Shown here one piece after another: positions 1-5,433 of a stretch of 8,252 nucleotides of DNA. This stretch comes from Nocardioides sp. Lineage in GTDB: Bacteria; Actinomycetota; Actinomycetes; Propionibacteriales; Nocardioidaceae. The notes below the pieces were generated by a model that was not told the DNA's origin, did not search any database, and worked only from the letters and a program-made list of their open reading frames with translations. The stretch's first letter is position 1. Each line of letters opens with the position of its first letter. Where the stretch lies: NCBI GenBank assembly GCA_003519585.1, contig DOWL01000238.1:21279-29530 (forward strand). Reading direction: 5' to 3'. The translations under genes were made by a program, and so were the position numbers.

Positions 1-1
1 G

Positions 2-55
2 CTCTCGGTCCCGCCGCACCTCCAGCCGCTCCTCCGAGGTCGGGGGAGCAAGTGA
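2..55 (+). CDS. Possible C-terminal end of an upstream gene (partial)
   Basis: Reading from base 2 gives 17 sense codons and a TGA at 53-55. Nearly all third positions are G or C (15 of 17), higher than in the other two forward frames, as expected for coding DNA here. The encoded tail ends in a basic Arg-Gly-Arg-Gly-Ser-Lys stretch and shows no family signature. The TGA overlaps the GTG of the next gene as GTGA, the same translational-coupling junction seen twice more in this window. The product cannot be identified. In M. tuberculosis the gene beside this hydrolase encodes a RidA-like protein, which makes that one candidate only by position. Confidence 0.45.
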   Translation, partial: LSVPPHLQPLLRGRGSK

Positions 56-855
56 GCGAGTGGCACGGCGGCACGTTCGGCGAGCGGGGCCGCTGCCTGC
101 TCGCGCCCAACCCCGGGCTGATGACCCTCGACGGCACCAACACCTGGGTGCTCCGCGAGCCGGGTGCTCGCAAGTCCGTCGTGGTCGACCCCGGTCCGGT
201 CGAGGAGGGACACCTCGACCTGCTCGACGAGCAACTGGAGGACGTCGGCCTGGTCCTGGTCACCCACCACCACTTCGACCACTCCGAGACCGCCGAGGAG
301 CTCGGCCGTCGCAAGGGCTGCCCCGTACGCGCCTGGCGCCCGGCGTACGCCTTCGACGCCGACCCGCTGACCAACGGCGAGGCGATCGACGTCGACGGGC
401 TGCGGCTCGAGGTGGTCTTCACCCCCGGTCACACCGACGACTCGATCTCGCTGCTGCTACCCGACGAGAAGGTGCTGCTGACGGGCGACATGGTGCTCGG
501 CCGCGGGACAACCGTGATCGCCTGGCCGGACGGTGATCTGGGCGCCTACTTCGAGTCCATCGAGCGGATGCGCGAGCTCGCGGCATCCGGTGCGGTCGAG
601 GTCCTGTGGCCGGCCCATGGTCCGGTGCTGGACGACGCGCTGGGCACGCTCGACTACTACCTCGTGCATCGCCGCCAGCGGTTGGGCCAGGTGGAGCACG
701 CACTCACAGCTCTGGGCGTCGCCCGGCCCGACCCCGACGACGAGGAGCTGCCCCGGAAGGTGGTCGAGATCGTCTACCAGGACGTCGACGAGTCGCTGTG
801 GGGCGCGGCCGAATGGTCGGTCCGGGCCCAGTTGGCCTACCTGGGCTCGCGCTAG
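52..855 (+). CDS. MBL-fold metallo-hydrolase (LACTB2/Rv3677c-like)
   Basis: A 267-residue cytoplasmic metallo-beta-lactamase-fold protein with no signal peptide. The zinc site is complete: the HxHxDH motif is H72-H-H74-F-D76-H77 in THHHFDH, followed by H127 (TPGHTDDS), D146 (LLTGDMVLG) and H189 (PAHGP). The N-terminal NPGLMTLDGTNTWVL segment and the C-terminal helical extension after about residue 195 are typical of the LACTB2-like/glyoxalase II-like branch. Such enzymes are hydrolases (thioesters, or RNA in human LACTB2), but the substrate here cannot be read from sequence. The GTG at 52 follows a GGGGGAG ribosome-binding site and overlaps the stop of the upstream frame. Translation ends in two tandem stops (TAG TAG, 853-858). 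The gene converges on crp with fewer than 30 bases between stops, the same arrangement as Rv3677c/crp in M. tuberculosis. Confidence 0.9.
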   Translation: MSEWHGGTFGERGRCLLAPNPGLMTLDGTNTWVLREPGARKSVVVDPGPVEEGHLDLLDEQLEDVGLVLVTHHHFDHSETAEELGRRKGCPVRAWRPAYAFDADPLTNGEAIDVDGLRLEVVFTPGHTDDSISLLLPDEKVLLTGDMVLGRGTTVIAWPDGDLGAYFESIERMRELAASGAVEVLWPAHGPVLDDALGTLDYYLVHRRQRLGQVEHALTALGVARPDPDDEELPRKVVEIVYQDVDESLWGAAEWSVRAQLAYLGSR

Positions 856-884
856 TAGCGCTGGGGAGCAGGCCGCGGACGAGG

Positions 885-1562
885 TCAGCGCGCGCGTCGG
901 GCCAGTCGCTCGACGTCCATGATCACGACCGAGCGGGGCTCGAGCCGCAACCAGCCGCGGGAGGCGAAGTCGGCCAACGCCTTGTTGACGGTCTCGCGGG
1001 AGGCGCCGACCAGTTGGGCCAACTCCTCCTGGGTGAGGTCGTGGTGGACGTGTACGCCGTCGTCGGCGGTGCGGCCGAACCGGTCGGCCAGGTCGAGCAG
1101 GGCCTTGGCCACGCGGCCGGGCACGTCGGAGAAGACCAGGTCGGCGACGACGTCGTTGGCCTTGCGCAGCCGGCCGGCGAGCTGGGCGAGCAGACCGCGA
1201 GCCACCACCGGCCGGCCCTCCAGCCAGCGGAGCAGATCCTCGTGGGAGAGGGAGGCGAAGGTGGTGTCGGTGACGGCGGTGACCGTCGCCGAGCGCGGAC
1301 CGGGGTCGAAGAGCGAGAGCTCGCCGAACATCTGGCCGGGGCCGAGGATCGCCAAGAGGTTCTCGCGGCCGTCGGAAGAGGTGCGGCCGAGCTTCACCTT
1401 GCCGTCGAGGACGATGTAGAGCTTGTCGCCCGAGTCGCCCTCGTGGAAGAGGACGTCACCCCGGCGCAGCCGGGCCTCTGCCATGGAGGAGCGCAGGGCG
1501 GTCGCCGCCTCGTCGTCGAGCGCACTGAAGAGCGGCGCCTGGCGAAGCACGTCGTTGTCCAC
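885..1562 (-). CDS. crp: Crp/Fnr-family transcriptional regulator (cAMP receptor protein)
   Basis: A 225-residue protein, nearly the length of M. tuberculosis CRP (Rv3676, 224 aa) and very similar to it as I recall that sequence. Residues 1-115 form the cyclic-nucleotide-binding beta-roll, with the phosphate-binding cassette FGELSLFDPGPRSAT (79-93) including E81, R90 and S91. The dimerisation helix (about 116-144) leads into VFSDVPGRVAKALLDLADRFG. The winged helix-turn-helix is about 164-205 (DLTQEELAQLVGASRETVNKAL), with R179, E180 and K184 on the recognition helix. The position equivalent to cAMP-contacting Thr134 of the mycobacterial protein is Ala135, while the adjacent Asn136 is kept. 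The GTG start at 1562-1560 is preceded by a strong GGAGGA ribosome-binding site four bases away. No iron-sulfur cysteines are present, so this is not FNR. It is expected to be a global, cAMP-responsive regulator and is divergent from nth. Confidence 0.95.
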   Translation of the reverse strand: MDNDVLRQAPLFSALDDEAATALRSSMAEARLRRGDVLFHEGDSGDKLYIVLDGKVKLGRTSSDGRENLLAILGPGQMFGELSLFDPGPRSATVTAVTDTTFASLSHEDLLRWLEGRPVVARGLLAQLAGRLRKANDVVADLVFSDVPGRVAKALLDLADRFGRTADDGVHVHHDLTQEELAQLVGASRETVNKALADFASRGWLRLEPRSVVIMDVERLARRAR

Positions 1563-1606
1563 AGATTCCTCCGCTGGTCGAGGCGGGACTCGGCGGGCCA
1601 GACGAC

Positions 1607-1626
1607 CCGGAGCCTCCGGAATCCTA
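1607..1626 (-). promoter_or_regulatory. Candidate crp promoter: -10 hexamer with small palindrome at the start site
   Basis: On the minus strand TAGGAT (1626-1621) fits the actinobacterial -10 pattern TANNNT and would start transcription near 1614, giving a leader of about 50 bases before the crp GTG. No good -35 is visible, which is common for these sigma factors. A 13-base palindrome, CCGGAG-C-CTCCGG (1607-1619), lies directly on the inferred start site. It could be an operator or a short leader hairpin, but such short GC palindromes also arise by chance. Assigned from pattern alone. Confidence 0.35.
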
Positions 1627-1629
1627 TCC

Positions 1630-1645
1630 AGTGGGAAGGATCACA
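1630..1645. promoter_or_regulatory. Candidate Crp-binding site in the crp/nth divergent region
   Basis: AGTGGGAAGGATCACA matches the CRP consensus TGTGA-N6-TCACA at 8 of 10 specified positions. One half-site (TCACA; TGTGA on the other strand) is perfect, and GTG and CAC are exactly eight bases apart. It lies just upstream of the candidate crp -10, centred about 23 bases before the inferred crp start site, where bound Crp would most likely repress. It is centred about 88 bases upstream of nth. Autoregulation of crp is known in several bacteria; its operation here is inference. Confidence 0.5.
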
Positions 1646-1713
1646 GGAACCACCACCCCGTGCGAGGTCGGCCGACACCGCTCGCCGAGTGCGCTGCTGT
1701 GGGCGCTCACTCC

Positions 1714-1725
1714 TATCCTTGAGCG
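1714..1725 (+). promoter_or_regulatory. Candidate -10 element for leaderless transcription of nth
   Basis: TATCCT (1714-1719) matches TANNNT and ends six bases before the nth GTG at 1726, so the expected transcription start falls on the start codon itself. There is no convincing Shine-Dalgarno sequence in front of this GTG, which fits a leaderless mRNA as is common in actinobacteria. No recognisable -35 hexamer lies 16-18 bases upstream. The evidence is spacing and motif only. Confidence 0.5.
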
Positions 1726-2451
1726 GTGCCCGACCCCCGCCCGGCTCTCGCCCATGAGGAGAGCCACACCAGCCTGGTCCGGCGCGCACGCAAGATCGAC
1801 CGCGTCCTCGGGCTGACCTACCCCGACGCCCGGTGCGAGCTCGACTTCGACAACCCCTTCGAGCTCCTGGTCGTCACGGTGCTGAGCGCGCAGACGACCG
1901 ACAAGCGGGTCAACGCCGTCCGCCCCACCTTGTTCGCGGCCTATCCCGACGCACCGGCGATGGCCGCGGCCGATCGCGAGAAGCTCGAGGCGATCATCGG
2001 GCCGCTCGGCTTCTTCCGGGCCAAGACCGAGTCGCTGCTCAAGTTGAGCGCCTACCTCGTCGAGCACCACGGCGGCGAGGTGCCGGCCAAGCTCGACGAA
2101 CTGGTGAAGCTGCCCGGCGTCGGACGCAAGACCGCCAACGTCGTGCTCGGCAACGCCTTCGGCATCCCCGGCATCACGGTGGACACGCACTTCGGCCGGC
2201 TCTCCCGCCGGTTCGGCTGGACCGAGGAGACCGACCCGGTCAAGGCCGAGCACGCCGTGGGGGCGCTGTTCCCCAAGAAGGATTGGGTGATGCTGAGCCA
2301 TCACCTGATCTGGCACGGACGTCGCTGCTGCCACGCCCAGAAGCCGGCATGCGGTGCCTGTCCGGTGGCGCGCTGGTGCCCGTCGTACGGCGCCGGCCCC
2401 ACCGACCCCGAGACGGCCGCCAAGCTGCTCCGCACGGAGGGCCGCGCGTGA
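1726..2451 (+). CDS. nth: Endonuclease III (DNA glycosylase/AP lyase)
   Basis: A 241-residue base-excision-repair enzyme that removes oxidised pyrimidines and cleaves the abasic site. The helix-hairpin-helix motif [13 protein letters not shown] (129-141) contains the catalytic lysine K135, and the catalytic aspartate is D153 in TVDTHFGRL. The [4Fe-4S] loop is intact: C202-x6-C209-x2-C212-x5-C218. The [16 protein letters not shown] segment (45-60) is diagnostic of Nth rather than MutY. The GTG at 1726 is chosen because the protein begins shortly before the first conserved helix and a -10-like element sits exactly upstream. The N-terminal tail of about 15 residues is slightly longer than in E. 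coli Nth. It is the first gene of the operon, divergent from crp, and its TGA overlaps the GTG of the next gene (GTGA, 2448-2451). Confidence 0.96.
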   Translation: MPDPRPALAHEESHTSLVRRARKIDRVLGLTYPDARCELDFDNPFELLVVTVLSAQTTDKRVNAVRPTLFAAYPDAPAMAAADREKLEAIIGPLGFFRAKTESLLKLSAYLVEHHGGEVPAKLDELVKLPGVGRKTANVVLGNAFGIPGITVDTHFGRLSRRFGWTEETDPVKAEHAVGALFPKKDWVMLSHHLIWHGRRCCHAQKPACGACPVARWCPSYGAGPTDPETAAKLLRTEGRA

Positions 2452-3071
2452 GGTCTCGCCGGGTGCCGCGCTGCGCGATCATCGTGGCCGCCCTGGTGCT
2501 CACCGGGGCTCTCGCCGGATGCGACGACGAGACGCCGATCGTGCCCGGCCCAGGGCCGTCGAAGGTCGTGGTCGACACCCCGGAGCTGCGTGAACTCAAG
2601 GCCACCACCGCGCTGGCCGACTGCGCGCCCGGCCCCGGGGGTGGCGCGCTTCCCGACATCACCTTGCCCTGTCTGGGTGGCGGGACCAGCGTGGACCTCG
2701 CCTCGCTGCGTGGGCCGCTGGTGCTGAGCTTCTGGTACGCCGGCTGCGAGCCGTGCAAGAAGGAGATGCCGGCGCTTGAGGAGTTCCACACGACGTACGG
2801 CGCGCAAGTGCCGGTCATCGGCGTCGACTTCATCGACACCTACCCCGGCAGCGCGCTCGAGGAGCTCAAGGAGCGGGGCGTCACCTACCCGTCGCTGGCC
2901 GACCCGGGGGGTGAACTGCAGCAGTTCGAGGAGTTCGCCAAGATCCCCGGCATGCCGACGATGTTCTTCGTCGACGAGGCCGGCACGATCGCATTCCAGC
3001 GCTCGGGTGGCGTCGACTCCGCCGACGAGGTGGCCGACCTGGTCCGCGAGCACCTCGGGGTAGCACTGTGA
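2448..3071 (+). CDS. TlpA-like thioredoxin-fold lipoprotein
   Basis: A 207-residue extracytoplasmic thiol-disulfide oxidoreductase of the TlpA/ResA-like family. It has a short basic N-terminus, a hydrophobic segment (about 10-22) and the lipobox LAGC, so C25 should be lipidated and the protein anchored outside the membrane. The thioredoxin-fold domain runs from about 66 to 205. The active site is C100-E-P-C103 in [15 protein letters not shown], and the cis-proline is in GMPTMFFVD (P170). Two further cysteines, C59 and C75 (LPCLGGG), flank the start of the domain and may form a disulfide; the mycobacterial orthologue Rv3673c has a similar segment as I recall. The frame is open far upstream inside nth, but the GTG at 2448 gives a proper lipoprotein signal peptide and a GTGA coupling with nth. 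It matches its position between nth and the NUDIX gene in M. tuberculosis. The exact partner protein is unknown. Confidence 0.9.
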   Translation: MRSRRVPRCAIIVAALVLTGALAGCDDETPIVPGPGPSKVVVDTPELRELKATTALADCAPGPGGGALPDITLPCLGGGTSVDLASLRGPLVLSFWYAGCEPCKKEMPALEEFHTTYGAQVPVIGVDFIDTYPGSALEELKERGVTYPSLADPGGELQQFEEFAKIPGMPTMFFVDEAGTIAFQRSGGVDSADEVADLVREHLGVAL

Positions 3072-3090
3072 TCGAGGTAGCCCTGTGACG
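3057..3090 (+). repeat. 17-base imperfect tandem duplication at the tlpA-like/NUDIX junction
   Basis: GGGGTAGCACTGTGATC (3057-3073) is followed at once by GAGGTAGCCCTGTGACG (3074-3090), 13 of 17 bases identical and 13 of the first 15. Each unit carries a purine-rich ribosome-binding-like start and a GTGA. The first GTGA holds the lipoprotein stop, and the second holds the GTG start of the NUDIX gene. A six-codon reading frame (GTG at 3068, TGA at 3086-3088) now bridges the two. Confidence 0.8.
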
Positions 3091-3795
3091 AGCAGCCTTC
3101 CCGACTGGCTCGGACCGGTCGAGGAGGCGGCCAGGTCGGTGAGCGTCCACGACCTGACTCGGTTCATGCCGCCCGAGGACGAGGAGACCCGGGTCGGAGC
3201 GGTGTTGATGCTGTTCGGCGAGGGTCCGCAGGGGCCCGACCTGCTGCTCACCGAGCGGAGCCACACGATGCGCTCCCACCCCGGTCAGGTGTCCTTCCCC
3301 GGCGGCTCGGTCGATCCCGGAGAGACCGCCCACGATGCGGCGCTGCGCGAGGCCTGGGAGGAGACGGGCCTCGACCGCGCCGGTGTCGACGTCTTCGCCG
3401 AGCTACCGCCGCTGTGGCTGCCACCGAGCAACTTCTCGGTCACCCCGGTGCTGGCGTGGTGGCGCGAGCCGTCGCCTGTGAGTGTGGTGTCGCTCGATGA
3501 GGTGCACGCGGTCTACCGGGTCCCGATCAGCGAGCTGCGCGACCCGGCACACCGGATCACGGTCACCGGCCCCGGCGGCTGGCGCAGTCCGGGGTTCCTC
3601 ATCGGCGACCGCCACGACGTCATCTGCTGGGGGTTCACCGCCGGCATCATCGCGCGGCTCTTCGAATACCTCGGCTGGATCGAGGACCTCCCGGACGCGC
3701 CCGAGCAGGAGCTGCCGCCGTACATGCTCGTCGGGCGACGGCTCAACCCAGGCGCCCAGCCCAACACCGACTTCGAGCAGCGGCGCCGCGGATGA
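3085..3795 (+). CDS. NUDIX hydrolase, CoA pyrophosphatase (NudL)-like
   Basis: A 236-residue cytoplasmic NUDIX enzyme. The NUDIX box is complete: G74-x5-E80-x7-R88-E89-A-W-E92-E93-x-G95, giving the metal-binding glutamates. The segment just before it, LLTERSHTMRSHPGQVSFPGG (54-74), is the UPF0035 signature of the family that cleaves CoA and CoA esters to phosphopantetheine and 3',5'-ADP, which is why I favour CoA pyrophosphatase over other NUDIX activities. The M. tuberculosis orthologue by position is Rv3672c. The GTG at 3085 has GAGG seven bases upstream, from the second unit of the local tandem repeat. The C-terminal extension after about 190 is proline-rich. Its TGA overlaps the ATG of the protease gene (ATGA, 3792-3795), so the two are probably translationally coupled. 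The substrate is inferred from the family. Confidence 0.9.
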   Translation: MTSSLPDWLGPVEEAARSVSVHDLTRFMPPEDEETRVGAVLMLFGEGPQGPDLLLTERSHTMRSHPGQVSFPGGSVDPGETAHDAALREAWEETGLDRAGVDVFAELPPLWLPPSNFSVTPVLAWWREPSPVSVVSLDEVHAVYRVPISELRDPAHRITVTGPGGWRSPGFLIGDRHDVICWGFTAGIIARLFEYLGWIEDLPDAPEQELPPYMLVGRRLNPGAQPNTDFEQRRRG

Positions 3796-4979
3796 ACCTG
3801 CTCGACTGGCTGCTGATCGTCCTGGTCGTCGCCTACGCACTGTCCGGCTACTGGCAGGGGTTCGTCACCGGGGCGTTCGCGACCGCCGGCCTGCTGCTCG
3901 GGGGACTGTTCGGCGTCTGGCTGGCCCCGATCGCGCTCGGCGATGCCGAGCCCTCGCTGCTGGTCTCCCTCGGTGCTCTCTTCATCGTCATCCTCGCGGC
4001 CTCGCTGGGCCAAGGGGCCTTCCAGTTCGCCGGCGCGAAGCTCCGAGATCGGATCACTTGGCAGCCGGCCCGCGCCGTGGACGCCGTCGGCGGGGCGGCG
4101 CTCAGCGCCTGTGCGGTGCTGGTGGTGGCCTGGGCCCTGGGCGTGGCCGTCTCCGGATCGCGGATCGACGGAGTGACGCCGCTGGTCCGCAGCTCGCTGG
4201 TGCTGTCCAAGGTCAACGAGGTGCTCCCGCAGCGCGCCGGCGGCGCGCTGGACGCGTTCAACCAGGTCGTCGGCACCAGTTTCTTCCCCGGCTACCTCGA
4301 GCCGTTCTCCCCGGAGCGGATCGTCGAGGTGCGCCCCGGCGATGCCCGGATGAAGCGCGACCCGGACGTCACCCGCGCCGGCAGCAGCGTGCTCAAGGTC
4401 CGGGGCACCAACGCGTGCGGGCGAGGTATCGAGGGGTCGGGCTTCGTCTTCGCCCCCGACCGGCTGATGACCAACGCGCATGTCGTGGCGGGCGTCGATG
4501 ACCCGCAGGTCTACGTGAGCGACGACGAGGCCGTCGATGCGCAGGTCGTCTTCTACGACCCCGATCTCGACATCGCCGTCCTCGAGTTCGACAGCGAGGA
4601 GGTGCCCGCGCTTCCGTTCACCCCCCAGGACGATCCGGCCGTCGCGAAGGACCCCGTCGCGATCCTCGGCTACCCGCAGGACGGGCCCTTCGACATCGAG
4701 TCGGGCCGGATCCGGTCGACGCAGACGTTGCGCTCGCCCGACATCTACGGCGACGGCGCGGTCATCCGCGCCGTCTACTCGCTGCGCGGGCTGGTCCGGC
4801 CGGGCAACTCCGGCGGACCGATCGTCGACTCCCAGGGGCGGGTGGTCGGCGTCGTGTTCGCGGCGTCGGTGACCGACGACGAGACCGGCTACGCCCTCAC
4901 CGCCAACTCCGTCCGCAACGCCGCCGCGCGCGGCCAGGTCGCGACCGAGGAGGTCTCGACCCAGGGGTGCGCCGGATAG
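3792..4979 (+). CDS. marP: MarP-like membrane-anchored serine protease (CvpA domain plus trypsin-like domain)
   Basis: A 395-residue protein with four predicted N-terminal membrane segments (about 4-20, 26-47, 55-76, 99-121) forming a CvpA/colicin V production-like domain. A linker leads to an extracytoplasmic chymotrypsin-fold protease domain (about 180-393). The catalytic triad is complete: H230 (MTNAHVV), D260 (DLDIAVLEF) and S340 (RPGNSGGP). C209 and C393 match the positions of the disulfide pair known in M. tuberculosis MarP (Rv3671c), where oxidation stabilises the active enzyme. MarP is needed for acid and oxidative stress survival in M. tuberculosis; the role here is inferred by homology. 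The ATG overlaps the NUDIX stop. It is the last gene of the operon, and its TAG is only four bases from the stop of the oppositely oriented DUF1469 gene. HtrA/DegP is less likely because there is no PDZ domain. Confidence 0.92.
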   Translation: MNLLDWLLIVLVVAYALSGYWQGFVTGAFATAGLLLGGLFGVWLAPIALGDAEPSLLVSLGALFIVILAASLGQGAFQFAGAKLRDRITWQPARAVDAVGGAALSACAVLVVAWALGVAVSGSRIDGVTPLVRSSLVLSKVNEVLPQRAGGALDAFNQVVGTSFFPGYLEPFSPERIVEVRPGDARMKRDPDVTRAGSSVLKVRGTNACGRGIEGSGFVFAPDRLMTNAHVVAGVDDPQVYVSDDEAVDAQVVFYDPDLDIAVLEFDSEEVPALPFTPQDDPAVAKDPVAILGYPQDGPFDIESGRIRSTQTLRSPDIYGDGAVIRAVYSLRGLVRPGNSGGPIVDSQGRVVGVVFAASVTDDETGYALTANSVRNAAARGQVATEEVSTQGCAG

Positions 4980-4983
4980 TCCG

Positions 4984-5421
4984 TTACGAGCCCTGACCCT
5001 TGAGGGCCTTCGGGATCTCGCGGCCCTGCTCGATCGCCTTCTCCGGCGGCCCGACCTGCTGGACCTTCTTCACGCCGATCCACCCGGCCAGCGCGGCGAC
5101 CGCGAACCAGAACAGGGTCACGATCAGGAACGCCCAGTGCAGCGAGAGTCCGCTGCCGTTCCAGTTGATGAAGTAGACCATCGTGAACGACAGCATGATG
5201 ATGCCGAGGACGGCGACGAACGCCGCGCCCGCCAGCAGTCCGATGCCGACGCCACCGGCCTTGACGCTGACCCTGAGCTCGGACTTCGCGAGCGCGATCT
5301 CCTTGGAGACCAGTGAGGAGATGTCCCGACTGGCGTCCGCGACCAGCCGACCGATGGTCGGGTCGTCGGGGGAACTCCCGCTTCCCGGCGTCCGGCTGGT
5401 CCCCGCGGCGTCGTTGGCCAT
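4984..5421 (-). CDS. Small membrane protein, phage holin 3_6/DUF1469 family
   Basis: A 145-residue protein. Residues 1-22 are a polar, probably disordered head rich in Gly, Ser and Pro. Residues 24-54 form an amphipathic helix (LVADASRDISSLVSKEIALAKSELR), followed by two predicted membrane segments at about 56-86 and 94-117 and a charged tail. This layout is typical of Pfam Phage_holin_3_6 (formerly DUF1469), a widespread actinobacterial chromosomal family. Despite the name there is nothing phage-like nearby, and a lysis function should not be assumed. The ATG at 5421 lies nine bases beyond the nhaA stop on the same strand, so the two probably share a transcript. There is no good ribosome-binding site, but a TANNNT hexamer sits six bases before the ATG. 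Rv3669 occupies a similar position in M. tuberculosis. Confidence 0.8.
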   Translation of the reverse strand: MANDAAGTSRTPGSGSSPDDPTIGRLVADASRDISSLVSKEIALAKSELRVSVKAGGVGIGLLAGAAFVAVLGIIMLSFTMVYFINWNGSGLSLHWAFLIVTLFWFAVAALAGWIGVKKVQQVGPPEKAIEQGREIPKALKGQGS

Positions 5422-5433
5422 GATCTGACACTA
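5422..5433 (-). promoter_or_regulatory. Candidate -10 element for leaderless transcription of the DUF1469 gene
   Basis: On the minus strand TAGTGT (5433-5428) matches TANNNT, and its first three bases are the nhaA stop codon. Six bases (CAGATC) separate it from the ATG, the same geometry as in front of nth. The lack of a Shine-Dalgarno sequence is consistent with a leaderless transcript made in addition to read-through from nhaA. The motif is short and could be chance. Confidence 0.35.

Noticed and set aside
1698..1710. TGTG-N5-TCAC as a second Crp site in front of nth
   Set aside because: GTG and CAC are six bases apart rather than the eight required by the Crp dimer, and it would overlap the candidate nth promoter; the site at 1630-1645 fits far better.
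606..1757. 383-codon open frame on the + strand across crp
   Set aside because: It is antisense to a clearly conserved Crp and has Arg/Gly/Ala-rich low-complexity sequence with no family signature; long antisense frames are expected in high-GC DNA.
1833..2447. Upstream extension of the lipoprotein frame through nth
   Set aside because: It would bury the signal peptide and lipobox inside a 412-residue protein; the extension is an Arg-rich shadow of nth.
2301..3266. Minus-strand open frames across nth, the lipoprotein and the NUDIX gene
   Set aside because: They are shadows of well-supported + strand genes, and span several gene boundaries without any recognisable domain.
4984..5421. Prophage lysis (holin) gene
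   Set aside because: The Pfam name is misleading; the gene sits in a conserved chromosomal locus with no endolysin or other phage genes, and its family is common in actinobacterial chromosomes.
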